Below, piece by piece: positions 24,401-33,877 of a stretch of 64,000 nucleotides of DNA. The stretch spans positions 124,001 through 188,000 of the forward strand of contig JAHXHN010000001.1 of NCBI GenBank assembly GCA_025656675.1. Reading direction: 5' to 3'. The translations under genes were made by a program, and so were the position numbers. Numbering within the stretch: position 1 is the first letter of the stretch; the number at the start of each line of letters is the position of its first letter. This stretch comes from Candidatus Thiodiazotropha sp. (ex Codakia rugifera) (GTDB taxonomy: Bacteria; Pseudomonadota; Gammaproteobacteria; Chromatiales; Chromatiaceae). The notes beneath the pieces are model-generated. The model was not told the origin of the DNA and made no database searches. It saw only the letters and a program-made list of their open reading frames with translations.

Positions 24401-25545
24401 GGCGGCTCACCTGGACGCATCATGCGATAGATCTCAACCTGGGCTTCCAACTGATTGGTGGTTGGATCGATACGTAGCGTCTCTGAGACAAACGAACCAT
24501 GATCCAGGTCGTTAGTGAACAGCGTTGCCAGCTTCTTCACTCCATTCTCAACCAGTAGATCGAATAGCTCTTCAGTAATCTCAGCATTGGCTTCAGCGAT
24601 CAGCTCACCTGTTTCCTTATCAACCACATTGTGAGCCAACACCTTTCCATAGACAAAATCGCGAGGCACATCCAGCTTTTTAACACCGGCTTTCTCAAGT
24701 TCCCGAATGTGCCGCGCTGTGATTCGCCGTCCAGCTTCAACAATAATCTGATCAGCGACCTTTATATCAAAACTTACGGTTTCGCCGCGCAGGCGCTCCG
24801 GTACAAGATCAACTTTCAATGTCCTTTTTGTCAGACTAAATGAGTCAGTTTCAAAAAACATTTCAAGAATCTGTTCAGTATCGAAACCCAGCGCACGCAA
24901 CAGAATGGTTGCAGGCAGTTTCCTGCGCCGATCGATACGTACAAACACGTTATCTTTTGGATCAAACTCGAAATCGAGCCACGACCCACGATAGGGGATC
25001 ACCCGCGCTGAAAACAGCAGCTTGCCAGAAGAGTGGGTTTTGCCCCGGTCATGGTCAAAAAAGACACCGGGAGAGCGGTGCAACTGAGACACTATGACGC
25101 GCTCGGTACCATTGATTACAAAGGTACCTGTATCGGTCATCAAGGGCAGTTCGCCCATGTAGACCTCTTGTTCACGGATATCCTTAACCACCTTGGAACC
25201 GGCAGGTGCCTCTTTGTCATAAATGACAAGGCGCACCAGAACCCGCAGTGGTGCCGCGTACGTGGTACCTCGAAGCTGGCATTCCCTGACATCAAAAACA
25301 GGTTCACCAAGCTTATAGTTCACATACTCCAGCACAGCGTTACCTGAGTAACTGGTAATCGGCATTACCGATTTAAAAGCCGCGTGTAATCCCATATCCT
25401 GGCGTTCATCAGGGGCTACGCCATCCTGTAAAAAGCCACGATAGGAATCGATTTGGGTTGCTAAAAGAAACGGTACGTCCAGTATACTGGGTCGTTTTCC
25501 GAAGTCTTTACGGATACGCTTTTTTTCGGTGAAAGAATAGGCCAT
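21469..25545 (-). CDS. rpoB: RNA polymerase beta subunit
   Basis: 1358 residues starting [17 protein letters not shown]; an in-frame ATG seven codons upstream (25566) is less likely because CCGAGGGATGGCAGT places the binding site correctly for 25545. The rifampicin pocket ([16 protein letters not shown], about 505-525) is wild-type in form, and the C-terminal clamp region ([20 protein letters not shown]) is intact. The gene is separated from rplL by about 240 bases holding an attenuator-like hairpin. Confidence 0.99.
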   Translation of the reverse strand: MAYSFTEKKRIRKDFGKRPSILDVPFLLATQIDSYRGFLQDGVAPDERQDMGLHAAFKSVMPITSYSGNAVLEYVNYKLGEPVFDVRECQLRGTTYAAPLRVLVRLVIYDKEAPAGSKVVKDIREQEVYMGELPLMTDTGTFVINGTERVIVSQLHRSPGVFFDHDRGKTHSSGKLLFSARVIPYRGSWLDFEFDPKDNVFVRIDRRRKLPATILLRALGFDTEQILEMFFETDSFSLTKRTLKVDLVPERLRGETVSFDIKVADQIIVEAGRRITARHIRELEKAGVKKLDVPRDFVYGKVLAHNVVDKETGELIAEANAEITEELFDLLVENGVKKLATLFTNDLDHGSFVSETLRIDPTTNQLEAQVEIYRMMRPGEPPTKEAAQNLFNNLFFTPDRYDLSAVGRMKFNRRLSREDEVGEGVLSKEDIVDVLRELINIRDGNGVVDDIDHLGNRRIRCVGEMAENQFRVGLVRVERAVKERLTQAESEGLMPQEMINAKPVSAAIKEFFGSSQLSQFMDQNNPLSEVTHKRRVSALGPGGLARERAGFEVRDVHPTHYGRVCPIETPEGPNIGLINSLAVYSRTNRYGFLETPYRKVENSKVTDQIDYLSAIEEGRFVIAQANATLDSKGKLADELVSSRFQNEFTLSAPDKVQYIDVSPKQIVSVAASLIPFLEHDDANRALMGSNMQRQAVPVLRAEKPLVGTGIERVVAVDSGVTVVATRGGVIESVDAARIVVRVNDNETEAGEPGVDIYNLTKYTRSNQNTCINQRPLVDVHDVIARGDVLADGPSTDMGELALGQNLRVAFMPWNGYNFEDSILISERVVQEDRFTSIHIEEMTCMARDTKLGPEEITGDIPNVGEAALSKLDESGIVYIGAEVREGDILVGKVTPKGESQLTPEEKLLRAIFGEKASDVKDTSLRVSSGMVGTVIDVQVFTRDGVEKDVRALQIEQVELDRVRKDLDDQLRIMEEDTFQRVEKMLVGKVVDAGPNQIKAGTKVTKNYLTDIERDKWLEIRLRNEESATQLEAIAEQIRAQRESFRDKYEEKKRKLTAGDDLAPGVLKMVKVYVAVKRRVQPGDKMAGRHGNKGVISTIVPVEDMPFDEFGEPVDIVLNPLGVPSRMNVGQVLETHLGFAAKGVGRRIGAMLDAKNKMAELRGFLDKVYNTSGKKEDIDSMTDEEVVAMCQNLKSGVPMATPVFDGAHETEVKQMLALAGLPESGQCRLFDGRTGDTFEREVTVGYMYMLKLNHLVDDKMHARSTGPYSLVTQQPLGGKAQFGGQRFGEMEVWALEAYGAAYTLQEMLTVKSDDVVGRTRMYKNIVDGNHQMEAGMPESFNVLVKEIRSLAINIELEQD

Positions 25546-25706
25546 ACTGCCATCCCTCGGTGTCAAAGGCTTGGTGGTTGCGCTATCAATACCGACTTCC
25601 CGTCAGGTAGTGAACAACGCCTCAAACTAACGCCTGATTTTTCGGCTCAGGTAACCGGATCTTCACCTCTTCCCCACAGCATCGGGATTCAGTGAAATTT
25701 CTGCGT

Positions 25707-25760
25707 GACAAGCGGTAAAAGGCCGGCGGCTTTATGCCACCAGCCCCCACCGCGCTTGTC
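25707..25760 (-). promoter_or_regulatory. Attenuator / processing hairpin between rplL and rpoB
   Basis: Read on the minus strand, GACAAGCG...CGCTTGTC-type ends (25707-25716 with 25749-25760, one bulge) enclose an inner stem GGCTGGTGGC / GCCGCCGGCC (25736-25745 with 25721-25730, G-U pairs included) with a 5-base loop and then TTTT. The inner part has the form of an intrinsic terminator. In E. coli the same spacer contains an attenuator and an RNase III site that lower rpoBC relative to rplJL; the position and structure here suggest the same job. Confidence 0.65.
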
Positions 25761-25783
25761 TGCAGACGATCGAGACGAGAATC

Positions 25784-26161
25784 TTACTTGATCTCAGCTT
25801 TGGCGCCTGCCTCTTCGAGCTTCTTCTTGGCCTCTTCGGCCTCATCCTTGCTCACGCCTTCCTTCAATGTGGTCGGTGCACCTTCAACAGCTTCCTTTGC
25901 CTCTTTGAGGCCCAGACCAGTCATACCGCGAACAGCCTTGATGACAGCAATCTTGTTGCCGCCGATTTCAGCCAGGACGAGGTCAAACTCGGTCTTCTCT
26001 TCTGCTGCGGCTTCACCACCACCAGCAGCTGCCGGTGCCGCGGCAACAGCAGCTGCTGCGGTAACACCAAACTTCTCTTCCATTGCCTCGATAAGCGCGA
26101 CAACGTCCATCACGGACATCTCGGCAATCGCGTCGAGGATATCTTCTTTAGAAACGGCCAT
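25784..26161 (-). CDS. rplL: 50S ribosomal protein L7/L12
   Basis: 125 residues starting [19 protein letters not shown]. The N-terminal dimer/L10-binding part (1-33), a long alanine-rich hinge (about 37-60) and the C-terminal factor-binding domain ([20 protein letters not shown]) are in the usual order. The frame is open further upstream but the ATG at 26161 with CAGGAGTTTTAATA in front is clearly right. L12 recruits translation GTPases to the ribosome. Confidence 0.98.
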   Translation of the reverse strand: MAVSKEDILDAIAEMSVMDVVALIEAMEEKFGVTAAAAVAAAPAAAGGGEAAAEEKTEFDLVLAEIGGNKIAVIKAVRGMTGLGLKEAKEAVEGAPTTLKEGVSKDEAEEAKKKLEEAGAKAEIK

Positions 26162-26216
26162 TATTAAAACTCCTGAAAATTGTTTTGCACGATATTCGTG
26201 TGAAAGGTAATGCCGA

Positions 26217-26744
26217 TTAGGCCGCCTGTTTGGCGTCCTTGATCGCAGCCACAGTCCGGACCAGCTTGCCAGGCACCTCATTCATGGTGCGGGCCAGCTT
26301 CTCTACCGGTGCCTTCATAACAGCCATCAGCATGCTGATTGCCTGGTCATAGGTCGGTAATTTGGCCAAAGCATCGATATCACCGGGCGCCAGCATCTTG
26401 CCGCCTATGGATACCATTTTGACCTCGAGAAGCTTGTGCTCCTTTGCAAAGTCCTTAATAACGCGGGCTGCAGAACCTGGATCTTCCTGTGAGAAGGCGA
26501 GGATCAAAGGACCCGTTAAACCCTCCTGCATACAGGCAAAATCTGTATTCTCAACAGCACGCTTAGCCAGGGTATTCCTAACCACCCGCAGGTAGACACC
26601 ATTGTTACGCGCTTCGCGTCTCAATGCGGTCATTTCCTCGACGGTCAGCCCCCGATACTCAGCGGCAATCGCTGAAAGCGCACTATTGGCTACGTCACTG
26701 ACTTCGGCAACGATGGCTCTCTTTTGCTCAAGATTGAGTGGCAA
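26217..26744 (-). CDS. rplJ: 50S ribosomal protein L10 (TTG start)
   Basis: 175 residues if translation begins at the TTG at 26744 (reading [20 protein letters not shown]). The strong site AGGAGG lies eight bases before it. A GTG nine bases further up overlaps the AGGAGG itself and an upstream GTG at 26792 would add an unrelated leader, so TTG is preferred. L10 holds the L12 dimers on the stalk; L10-L12 represses its own mRNA through the leader at about 26851-26941. Confidence 0.93.
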   Translation of the reverse strand: MPLNLEQKRAIVAEVSDVANSALSAIAAEYRGLTVEEMTALRREARNNGVYLRVVRNTLAKRAVENTDFACMQEGLTGPLILAFSQEDPGSAARVIKDFAKEHKLLEVKMVSIGGKMLAPGDIDALAKLPTYDQAISMLMAVMKAPVEKLARTMNEVPGKLVRTVAAIKDAKQAA

Positions 26745-26850
26745 AGTCGTCACCTCCTGATAATGGGGAAATATCACATTTCCCAAACACACTACATGAC
26801 ACTAAATGTGTCACAACCTAACGCGCACCATCACCAGGAAAATTCCTGAT

Positions 26851-26941
26851 TGGGGGTGCTCCGTCTGCGCAGGCATGGATTAAGCATGCTAAATCATGCA
26901 CCTGCGGTCTTTGACAGCACCGGTGAACCGGCACCCCAAAG
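26851..26941 (-). ncRNA. L10 leader (autoregulatory mRNA element)
   Basis: The 247-base spacer between rplA and rplJ is highly structured. GGGGTGC near 26931-26938 pairs with GCACCCCC near 26851-26858, closing a multi-stem element; within it GCAGGTGCATGA pairs with CATGCCTGC, and CCTGCGCAGACGGAG resembles the L10-binding kink-turn region of other gammaproteobacterial L10 leaders. Further down are TGACAC/GTGTCA (26797-26813) and GGGAAAT/ATTTCCC (26766-26784), the latter directly before the rplJ ribosome binding site. Autoregulation by L10(L12)4 is established for the family; the match here is by eye. Confidence 0.75.
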
Positions 26942-26991
26942 TTCAATAAAGCGACCAGGTACATAACATGTCACCTAACCGCTCGAATTCA

Positions 26992-27687
26992 TTAAATTGT
27001 GAGCGTTGCCTGATCAAGCGTCAGCCCTGGACCCATGGTCGAGGAGACTGTCACCTTTCCCAGATAAATACCCTTTGCCGCACTTGGCTTTGCTTTAATC
27101 AAAGCACGCAGCAAATGTTCCAGATTCTCTTTCAGTTTCTGTGGTTCAAAATCAACTTTACCGATCGAGCAGTGGATAATGCCTGCTTTGTCTGTGCGAT
27201 AGCGCACCTGCCCAGCCTTGGCATTCTGCACCGCCTCAGCCACATTGGGCGTAACAGTCCCAACTTTTGGATTTGGCATCAGACCTCGCGGTCCTAATAT
27301 CTGCCCCAGCTGACCAACAATACGCATTGCATCCGGAGAGGCAATGACCACGTCAAAATCCATCTTGCCGCCCTTGATCTCTTCAGCCAGGTCTTCAAAA
27401 CCGACCACGTCAGCACCCGCCGTTTTAGCTGCATCCGCATTCGCACCTTGAGCAAAAACGGCCACACGTACAGATTTACCAGTGCCATGAGGCAGTACTG
27501 ACGCCCCACGTACTACTTGATCAGATTTTCTGGCATCAACACCAAGATTCACGCTGACGTCTATGGACTCACTGAATTTCACGGCAGATAACGCTTTCAG
27601 TAAACTGAAAGCCTCATCGGCCGGATAGCTCTTACCCGCTTCCAGTTTTTCACGGATTGCCTTAGCTCGTTTTGTCAACTTAGCCAT
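26992..27687 (-). CDS. rplA: 50S ribosomal protein L1
   Basis: 231 residues with the L1 signature [19 protein letters not shown]1 forms the mobile stalk near the E site and in E. coli represses rplK-rplA translation by binding the rplK leader. It begins 3 bases after rplK. Confidence 0.98.
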   Translation of the reverse strand: MAKLTKRAKAIREKLEAGKSYPADEAFSLLKALSAVKFSESIDVSVNLGVDARKSDQVVRGASVLPHGTGKSVRVAVFAQGANADAAKTAGADVVGFEDLAEEIKGGKMDFDVVIASPDAMRIVGQLGQILGPRGLMPNPKVGTVTPNVAEAVQNAKAGQVRYRTDKAGIIHCSIGKVDFEPQKLKENLEHLLRALIKAKPSAAKGIYLGKVTVSSTMGPGLTLDQATLTI

Positions 27688-27690
27688 GAT

Positions 27691-28125
27691 TTACTCCACC
27701 CCCTCAACATCGAGCCCCATCTGACGGGCACTACCCGCAATGGTACGAACAGCTGCATCCATATCGGCGGCAGTAAGGTCAGGCATCTTGATCGTGGCAA
27801 CCTCTTCCAACTGCTGACGTGTCACGGTTCCCACTTTTTGGGTATTGGGAACCGAGCTACCTTTTGGTAGGCCCATCACCTTCTTCAGCAATACTGATGC
27901 CGGTGGTGTTTTAGTAATAAAGCTGAACGAGCGATCGGCATAAACGGTGATGATCACCGGAATCGGCAATCCCTTCTCCACGTTTTGTGTCTTCGCATTG
28001 AAGGCCTTACAAAACTCCATGATGTTCACACCATGCTGACCCAGCGCCGGACCAACAGGAGGACTCGGATTAGCTTCACCAGCCTTCACCTGAAGCTTGA
28101 TGTAAGCCATTATCTTTTTAGCCAT
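27691..28125 (-). CDS. rplK: 50S ribosomal protein L11
   Basis: 144 residues starting [19 protein letters not shown], with [20 protein letters not shown], the thiostrepton-site region. L11 forms the GTPase-associated centre with 23S rRNA and L10-L12 and is needed for RelA activation. Starts 84 bases after nusG. Confidence 0.98.
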   Translation of the reverse strand: MAKKIMAYIKLQVKAGEANPSPPVGPALGQHGVNIMEFCKAFNAKTQNVEKGLPIPVIITVYADRSFSFITKTPPASVLLKKVMGLPKGSSVPNTQKVGTVTRQQLEEVATIKMPDLTAADMDAAVRTIAGSARQMGLDVEGVE

Positions 28126-28209
28126 GTCATACCTCTGTTATGGGTGCAAATGCCTTGGACTCTCACCTCGGCTCCCCATTCAATAGTTACAATTCCAGGA
28201 TTCGGAGCG

Positions 28210-28743
28210 TCAGCCCTTCTCCACCTGGCCAAACTCCAGATCTACAGGTGTGGAGCGACCAAAAATCAGTACCGACACCTTCAGGCGGCTTTTGTCATAA
28301 TCGACCTCTTCAACCACACCAGTGAAGTCGTTAAAAGGTCCATCAACAACGCGTACCACCTCACCAGGCTCGAACAACACCTTCGGACGGGGTTTTTCAA
28401 CACCTTCCTGAACCCGTTGCAGGATGGCATCCGCTTCCTTATTGGAGATGGGCGCCGGCCGGTCACCTGTTCCACCAATAAATCCCATCACTTTCGGCAC
28501 ATCCTTTACCAGATGCCATGTATCGTCAGTCATCTCCATTTGAACCAACACATACCCAGGGAAGAACTTTCGTTCACTCCTACGCTGTTGACCAGCGCGC
28601 ATCTCCACTACTTCTTCGGTGGGGACAAGAATTTCGCCAAATTTATCCTGCATATCATAACGTTCGATACGCTCCTTAAGAGAGCGCTGAACCTGGGATT
28701 CAAAGCCGGAGTAGGCGTGCACTACATACCAACGCATGGTCAT
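28210..28743 (-). CDS. nusG: Transcription termination/antitermination factor NusG
   Basis: 177 residues: NGN domain (about 1-115, [37 protein letters not shown]) and KOW domain (about 125-177, [20 protein letters not shown]). It links RNA polymerase to Rho or to S10 on the ribosome. The ATG at 28743 follows GGGAGAGTGAT, which overlaps the end region of secE 10 bases upstream; the ATG two codons on is a possible alternative. Confidence 0.98.
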   Translation of the reverse strand: MTMRWYVVHAYSGFESQVQRSLKERIERYDMQDKFGEILVPTEEVVEMRAGQQRRSERKFFPGYVLVQMEMTDDTWHLVKDVPKVMGFIGGTGDRPAPISNKEADAILQRVQEGVEKPRPKVLFEPGEVVRVVDGPFNDFTGVVEEVDYDKSRLKVSVLIFGRSTPVDLEFGQVEKG

Positions 28744-28753
28744 ATCACTCTCC

Positions 28754-29128
28754 CTATCCAGACCCAGTCAAGGCACGAAGAATCGCACCCAGCATCATGT
28801 CAAACAACCACAGCACAATGCCCATAAACAAGACCATCACAAACACAATCAGTGTGGTTTGAACCGTCTCCTGACGACTTGGCCATACAACCTTACGCAC
28901 CTCAACCTTGGAAGCCGAGGCAAATTCCCAAACTGTTCGACCCACCGCCGTTTGATAAGCTATCAATGCCGATACGCCCACCAGTGCCAATAGGCCCAGG
29001 ACACGTAAAAGTTGCGAGTAGCCATCCAGGTAGTAAAAACCAAGAATAGCGCCCACAATGATCCCTACCGCCAATAAGAGCTTAACGGTATCGAGACTCG
29101 ATGCCTCTACCTGGGACTTCGAATTCAT
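28754..29128 (-). CDS. secE: Preprotein translocase subunit SecE
   Basis: 124 residues starting [13 protein letters not shown], the three-membrane-segment form as in E. coli (segments at about 14-34, 40-62 and 92-117). The conserved amphipathic stretch [19 protein letters not shown], which holds SecY, precedes the last segment. The start at 29128 is chosen over the longer frame into tRNA-Trp. Confidence 0.97.
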   Translation of the reverse strand: MNSKSQVEASSLDTVKLLLAVGIIVGAILGFYYLDGYSQLLRVLGLLALVGVSALIAYQTAVGRTVWEFASASKVEVRKVVWPSRQETVQTTLIVFVMVLFMGIVLWLFDMMLGAILRALTGSG

Positions 29129-29150
29129 AGTTTCTATTTGCCGATATATA

Positions 29151-29226
29151 TGGCAGGCCAAGAGGGAATCGAACCCCCAACCTGCGGTTTTGGAGACCGC
29201 TGCTCTACCAATTGAGCTATTGGCCT
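29151..29226 (-). tRNA. trpT: tRNA-Trp (CCA anticodon)
   Basis: 76-base cloverleaf reading AGGCCAATAGCTCAATTGG at the 5' end, CTCCAAA anticodon loop (anticodon CCA), TTCGA T-loop and encoded 3' CCA. It lies between tufB and secE, a conserved gammaproteobacterial arrangement, and must be cut out of the tufB-secE transcript. Confidence 0.97.
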
Positions 29227-29282
29227 AAAAATAACAAATGCGGGGCAAGTCATAGACCCGCCCCGCAAACATCTCTATCGAT

Positions 29283-30473
29283 TTACTCGATAATCTTGGA
29301 TACCACACCGGCACCCACGGTCCGGCCGCCTTCGCGAATCGCAAAGCGCAAGCCGTCTTCCATCGCGATCGGGGCGATCAGATTCACTACCATCTTCACG
29401 TTGTCTCCAGGCATTACCATCTCTACACCTTCTGGCAGATCACAGGCGCCTGTCACGTCTGTCGTACGGAAGTAAAACTGTGGCCGGTAGTTACTGAAAA
29501 ACGGGGTGTGTCGTCCACCCTCGTCCTTACTCAATACATACACTTCACACTCAAAATGGGTGTGCGGCGTGATCGAGCCAGGGTGCGCCAATACCTGTCC
29601 GCGCTCTACCTCGTCTCGCTTGGTGCCTCGCAGCAGCACCCCAACATTATCACCAGCCTCACCCTGATCCAGCAGCTTGCGGAACATCTCCACGCCGGTA
29701 CAGGTCGTCTTGGTGGTCTCTTTAATACCGACAATCTCGACCTCTTCTCCCACCTTGACTACACCGCGCTCTACACGTCCCGTTACCACCGTGCCCCGTC
29801 CCGATATCGAGAATACATCCTCGATCGGCATCAGAAAGGCGCCATCCACCGCTCGCTCCGGCTCCGGTATGTAGTTGTCCAGCGCTTCGATCAGCTTGTC
29901 GATTGACTGGCTGCCTATCTCTGAAGTATCACCTTCCAGGGCCTTCAGTGCCGATCCCACGATAATCGGCGTGTCGTCTCCTGGAAATTCGTAGCTGTCC
30001 AGCAGCTCGCGCACTTCCATCTCCACCAGTTCCAGCAGCTCTTCATCGTCCACCATGTCGGCCTTGTTCAGGTAGACCACAATGTACGGTACGCCAACCT
30101 GACGCGACAGCAGTATGTGCTCCCGGGTTTGCGGCATCGGGCCATCCGCTGCCGATACCACCAGGATCGCTCCGTCCATCTGCGCTGCACCGGTGATCAT
30201 GTTCTTCACATAATCAGCATGCCCTGGGCAGTCAACGTGCGCGTAGTGCCGTGTATCTGATTCGTATTCCACATGCGAGGTCGCTATGGTAATACCACGC
30301 TCACGCTCTTCCGGGGCGTTATCTATCTGGTCAAATGCACGCTGCTCACCGCCATATTTGGCCGATTGTACCGTCGTAATGGCCGCCGTCAGCGTGGTCT
30401 TACCATGGTCTACGTGACCGATCGTGCCCACATTGACATGCGGCTTTGTGCGTTCGAATTTTTCCTTGGACAT
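29283..30473 (-). CDS. tufB: Elongation factor Tu (copy B, tRNA operon)
   Basis: 396 residues, same protein as tufA at 12708-13898. The two genes agree base for base apart from G at 30426 against A at 13851, as far as could be compared by eye; the similarity ends at the gene limits. Located between tRNA-Thr and tRNA-Trp as in E. coli. The near-identity across about 16.6 kb is best explained by recent gene conversion. Confidence 0.98.
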   Translation of the reverse strand: MSKEKFERTKPHVNVGTIGHVDHGKTTLTAAITTVQSAKYGGEQRAFDQIDNAPEERERGITIATSHVEYESDTRHYAHVDCPGHADYVKNMITGAAQMDGAILVVSAADGPMPQTREHILLSRQVGVPYIVVYLNKADMVDDEELLELVEMEVRELLDSYEFPGDDTPIIVGSALKALEGDTSEIGSQSIDKLIEALDNYIPEPERAVDGAFLMPIEDVFSISGRGTVVTGRVERGVVKVGEEVEIVGIKETTKTTCTGVEMFRKLLDQGEAGDNVGVLLRGTKRDEVERGQVLAHPGSITPHTHFECEVYVLSKDEGGRHTPFFSNYRPQFYFRTTDVTGACDLPEGVEMVMPGDNVKMVVNLIAPIAMEDGLRFAIREGGRTVGAGVVSKIIE

Positions 30474-30538
30474 GAGTGTTCTCCAGGTTCTCTATTGTAT
30501 AAAGATAAATTCGCATGCTTCCGCACGCCTTTCAATAT

Positions 30539-30614
30539 TGGAGCCCAGAAGCAGATTTGAACTGCCGACCTCACCCTTACCAAGGGTGTGCTCTACCAAC
30601 TGAGCTATCTGGGC
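30539..30614 (-). tRNA. thrT: tRNA-Thr (GGT anticodon)
   Basis: 76 bases, starting GCCCAGATAGCTCAGTTGG, anticodon loop TTGGTAA (GGT), T-loop TTCAAAT, encoded CCA at the 3' end. Last tRNA before tufB in the tRNA-Tyr-Gly-Thr-tufB operon. Confidence 0.96.
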
Positions 30615-30745
30615 AAATTTCACATTTAAACAGCGCCCAAATGACGCCTGCGCCCGTTCGTGACCCTCGACAGGATCACAACAAACGGTGGCACTATCAG
30701 CACCACCACCCTCCCGAACCGGTCATCACGGCCACCCCGGGGATA

Positions 30746-30819
30746 TGGAGCGGGTGATGGGAATCGAACCCACGTATTCAGCTTGGAAGGCTGAAGTTCT
30801 ACCATTGAACTACACCCGC
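30746..30819 (-). tRNA. glyT: tRNA-Gly (TCC anticodon)
   Basis: 74 bases, starting GCGGGTGTAGTTCAATGG, anticodon loop CTTCCAA (TCC), T-loop TTCGATT, encoded CCA. The 131 bases between it and tRNA-Thr hold no visible gene. Confidence 0.96.
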
Positions 30820-30868
30820 GCAGCCAAGCGACGCGTCGCTCACCATTTACCGCTACAAAACCAACATC

Positions 30869-30953
30869 TGGTGGAGGGGGGAGGATTCGAACCTCCGAAG
30901 GCTGAGCCGTCAGATTTACAGTCTGATCCCTTTGGCCACTCGGGAACCCCTCC
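30869..30953 (-). tRNA. tyrU: tRNA-Tyr (GTA anticodon)
   Basis: 85 bases with a long variable arm (class II). It starts GGAGGGGTTCCCGAGTGG, the anticodon stem-loop CAGACTGTAAATCTG gives GTA, and CCA is encoded. First gene of the operon; its 5' end is about 9 bases from the predicted transcription start. Confidence 0.96.
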
Positions 30954-30968
30954 TAGCGAGAGCCGGGC

Positions 30969-30997
30969 ATTCTGACGCCTACATCAACCAAAGTCAA
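30969..30997 (-). promoter_or_regulatory. Sigma-70 promoter of the tRNA-tufB-secE operon
   Basis: Minus strand: TTGACT (30992-30997), exactly 17 bases, CAGAAT (30969-30974), then GCCCGGC. The GC-rich discriminator is the hallmark of stable-RNA promoters that respond to ppGpp. It would drive tRNA-Tyr, -Gly, -Thr, tufB, tRNA-Trp, secE and nusG. No better promoter is seen in the 150 bases to the divergent lipoprotein gene. Confidence 0.8.
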
Positions 30998-31150
30998 TAC
31001 AACATTTCAAACAATTACTTGTCTATTGCATTAGCCCTATTTCAAGCCGACTTATCAGTAGGATAGGATTGTGAATCCAGGACTATTCACGGGTAGGATC
31101 TGCCTCACAACACTTGCAGAGAGTCACAATTACCTTTTTACTACACAACT

Positions 31151-32884
31151 ATGCGAATCAACCAACCAATTAAGTATTTCCTTGCCCTGTCGAGCATTTT
31201 GCTCTCCGCTTGTGCAACGCCTCCAACCGGGACATCCGATACCCTGCCTGAACCTGGGGTCGGTGCGGAGCGATCAACACCGGATAATCAGCCAGACAGC
31301 CTCAGTAGAGACCTCATATACAACACACTGACCAGCGAAATCGCGGCTCAACGGGGTCAGAACAGCCTAGCATTTGAACATGCCCTTCAGGCGGCTCGTG
31401 AATCAAGGGATGAAAGCGCAGCTGAGCGCGCTACAGGCCTCGGTTTACAGGCCAATAGACCCGACTCTGCCTTGACTGCAGCAAAACTGTGGGTCGACAT
31501 CTCTCCTAGCTCCCTTAAAGCCCATCAAATCGCTGCCATCCTGTACATTCGCAAGAAAAATCTAAGCAATGCCATTCAACACCTGCAAAAGGTCGTGGAA
31601 ATCGCCAATAGCAAAGGACAGTCAGGCCACCTCCAGGCAGCAGCTATTGCAGAAAAGTCAGGCGCGCCAGATCAGGCACTGATCATTATGCAGCAGCTGG
31701 TAGAGGAAGAGAGCAATGATCCAAAAGCATTTTACGCCTTGGCATTGACTGCCAATCACGCCAAGCAACGCAATCTCGCGCTGGACTATATCAACCAATC
31801 CCTATCACTTGACCCAAAAGCAACCCAAAGCCTTGTACTCAAGACACATACATTGATTGCAATGGGAAAACAGCAAGATGGGCTGGCCTTTATGAAGCAG
31901 GCTGTCGATGATTTTCCAGACAATAGTCAGCTCGGTAAAGCCTACGCCAGGACACTGCTTGAGCTGAATCAGCCAGAGGCGGCTCTCGACACATTTGAGC
32001 AGCTCCATAAACTGACCCCTGATGATGACGACATCGTTTTCTCTTTAGGCATTGTTAATTTGCAACTTGAGCGATTAGAGCAAGCAAAAGGCCACCTGGA
32101 GAAACTGGTTGATAAGCGTCAGAAGCGCAATGAAGCCAATTACTACCTCGGTATGATTGCCGAAGAAGAGGAGGATACTGATAAGGCACTCGCTTGGTAC
32201 AGCCAGGTTGAGGGGAAAAATCTGGCTGACGCACAGGTCCGTATTGCCAAAATACTGGCGGATCAAGGCAACCTGAACCAAGCCCGCGAGACAATCCAAC
32301 GATTACGCATCAACCAATCTCAAAATCAGATTAAATTCTATATTATTGAAGCAGAACTTTTACGTGAGGCATTGCAGTTCGAGACCGCCCATGAGGTTTA
32401 CAGCAAGGCCCTTGATCTTTTTCAGGACAACACCGACCTCCTTTATGCTCGAGGACTCAATGCTGCTGATCTTAAACGTGTCGATCTACTGGAACGTGAC
32501 CTGCTAAAGATTCTTGCCACTCAACCTAAACACGCCGATGCGCTCAATGCACTGGGTTATACATTGGCTGACCAGACTGACCGCCTGGAAGAGGCCAAGC
32601 AGTACATTCAGCAAGCATTTTCATTAAAACCAGACAGCCCGGCGATCCTTGATAGTATGGGTTGGGTCGAATACCGTATGGGTAATCATGAATCCGCCCT
32701 GGAATTCCTCAATAAAGCTGCAGAACTAAGCCCTGACGCTGAGATTGCATCCCATCTGGGAGAAGTACTCTGGCATATGGGCCAGCAACAGCGCGCCCTG
32801 AAGGTCTGGAAAGCTGCCAATCAACGTGAGCCCAATAACCGGTTCATTAACCCGGTGATGAGCCGCCTGGGTGCTGACAACTGA
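31151..32884 (+). CDS. Outer-membrane-type lipoprotein with TPR repeats
   Basis: 577 residues. A lipoprotein signal (hydrophobic 9-20, lipobox LSAC with Cys21; next residue Ala, compatible with sorting to the outer membrane) is followed by tetratricopeptide repeats over most of residues 60-560, for example NEANYYLGMIAEEEEDTDKA and PAILDSMGWVEYRMGNHESA. TPR proteins are scaffolds for complexes; the exact partner is unknown. A TPR gene at this place, upstream of ispE, is common in gammaproteobacteria, usually with lolB between. Here ispE follows after eight bases and lolB is missing. Confidence 0.85.
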   Translation: MRINQPIKYFLALSSILLSACATPPTGTSDTLPEPGVGAERSTPDNQPDSLSRDLIYNTLTSEIAAQRGQNSLAFEHALQAARESRDESAAERATGLGLQANRPDSALTAAKLWVDISPSSLKAHQIAAILYIRKKNLSNAIQHLQKVVEIANSKGQSGHLQAAAIAEKSGAPDQALIIMQQLVEEESNDPKAFYALALTANHAKQRNLALDYINQSLSLDPKATQSLVLKTHTLIAMGKQQDGLAFMKQAVDDFPDNSQLGKAYARTLLELNQPEAALDTFEQLHKLTPDDDDIVFSLGIVNLQLERLEQAKGHLEKLVDKRQKRNEANYYLGMIAEEEEDTDKALAWYSQVEGKNLADAQVRIAKILADQGNLNQARETIQRLRINQSQNQIKFYIIEAELLREALQFETAHEVYSKALDLFQDNTDLLYARGLNAADLKRVDLLERDLLKILATQPKHADALNALGYTLADQTDRLEEAKQYIQQAFSLKPDSPAILDSMGWVEYRMGNHESALEFLNKAAELSPDAEIASHLGEVLWHMGQQQRALKVWKAANQREPNNRFINPVMSRLGADN

Positions 32885-32892
32885 ACTCATCC

Positions 32893-33762
32893 ATGTCGGT
32901 CAGCACACCGCCTATCGAGAGCATTGACTACCCGGCGCCTGCAAAACTAAACCTGATGCTGCGAGTCCTTGGCAGGCGCAGTGACGGGTACCATGAACTG
33001 CAAACTGTCTTTCAATTTCTCGATATCCATGATCGACTCAGCTTCAAGCGACGTGAAGATGAACAGATCATCCTGCACGATGATATTCCCGAACTGCCAA
33101 AAACGGAAAATCTCTGCTATCGAGCAGCCCGTCAACTACAGGTGACCAGTGGATCGTCCCTAGGTGTCGAAATCAGTCTTGAAAAGCACCTCCCGATGGG
33201 TGGCGGCCTTGGTGGGGGAAGTTCTGATGCAGCCACCACTCTAATAGCTCTCAATCGTCTATGGGAACTTTCTCTCAACCAGACAGGGTTAAAAAAAATA
33301 GCTTTAACACTGGGTGCGGATGTCCCTATCTTCATCCATGGGCACGCTGCATGGGCTGAGGGTATCGGCGAACAATTGACCAACTTAGAACTCCCACAAA
33401 GCTGGTATCTTGTCTTGCAACCCGCCTGTCATGTCTCAACTGCAGAAATATTCAGTCAAACCGATTTGACACGCCACTCCCCCCGGATCAAAATACGCGC
33501 CTTTCTGCAGGGCAACTGCCAAAATGACTGTTTACCTGTTGTTCGCAGATGCCACCCTGAGGTGGCAGAAGCAATGGATTGGCTGAACCAGTATGCTGAT
33601 GCCCGTCTAACCGGCACCGGTGGCTGTGTATTCGCCGCCTTTGCTGACCAGCAGCGGGCCCGTGAATGCCTTCACGAACTACCTGCCGGTCTGAATGGTT
33701 TTGTTGCGCGGGGGGTCAACCGTTCCCCGCTACTGGAGTTTATCCAACCCGATGAGATTTAA
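32893..33762 (+). CDS. ispE: 4-diphosphocytidyl-2-C-methyl-D-erythritol kinase
   Basis: 289 residues, GHMP kinase family. It phosphorylates CDP-methylerythritol in the MEP isoprenoid pathway. Motif 1 PAPAKLNLMLRVLGRRSDGYHE (first residues, about 14-35), the ATP-binding glycine loop MGGGLGGGSSDAAT (about 102-115) and motif 3 TGTGGCVFAAF (about 239-249) are intact. It starts 8 bases after the TPR gene without a clear ribosome binding site, so coupling is likely. Its stop codon ends two bases before the mature tRNA-Gln. Confidence 0.96.
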   Translation: MSVSTPPIESIDYPAPAKLNLMLRVLGRRSDGYHELQTVFQFLDIHDRLSFKRREDEQIILHDDIPELPKTENLCYRAARQLQVTSGSSLGVEISLEKHLPMGGGLGGGSSDAATTLIALNRLWELSLNQTGLKKIALTLGADVPIFIHGHAAWAEGIGEQLTNLELPQSWYLVLQPACHVSTAEIFSQTDLTRHSPRIKIRAFLQGNCQNDCLPVVRRCHPEVAEAMDWLNQYADARLTGTGGCVFAAFADQQRARECLHELPAGLNGFVARGVNRSPLLEFIQPDEI

Positions 33763-33763
33763 T

Positions 33764-33838
33764 TGGGGCGTCGCCAAGCGGTAAGGCACTGGGTTTTGAT
33801 CCCAGCATTCGTAGGTTCGAATCCTGCCGCCCCAGCCA
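33764..33838 (+). tRNA. glnX: tRNA-Gln (TTG anticodon)
   Basis: 75 bases, starting TGGGGCGTCGCCAAGCGG, anticodon loop TTTTGAT (TTG), T-loop TTCGAAT and encoded CCA. Only one base separates it from the ispE stop codon and about 40 bases from prs, so it is probably cut out of a shared ispE-tRNA-prs transcript. A tRNA-Gln between ispE and prs is a known gammaproteobacterial arrangement. Confidence 0.96.
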
Positions 33839-33877
33839 TTTCATACAAATCACTGTCTGAGATAGGGGATCAAAACC

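Noticed and set aside
27985-28827. 280-codon open frame on the plus strand
   Set aside because: It runs across the antisense of rplK and nusG and their spacer, with shadow-type composition (many His, Ser, Thr, Leu).
30540-30975. Open frames across the tRNA cluster on the plus strand
   Set aside because: They read through the antisense of three clear tRNA genes and have no family resemblance.
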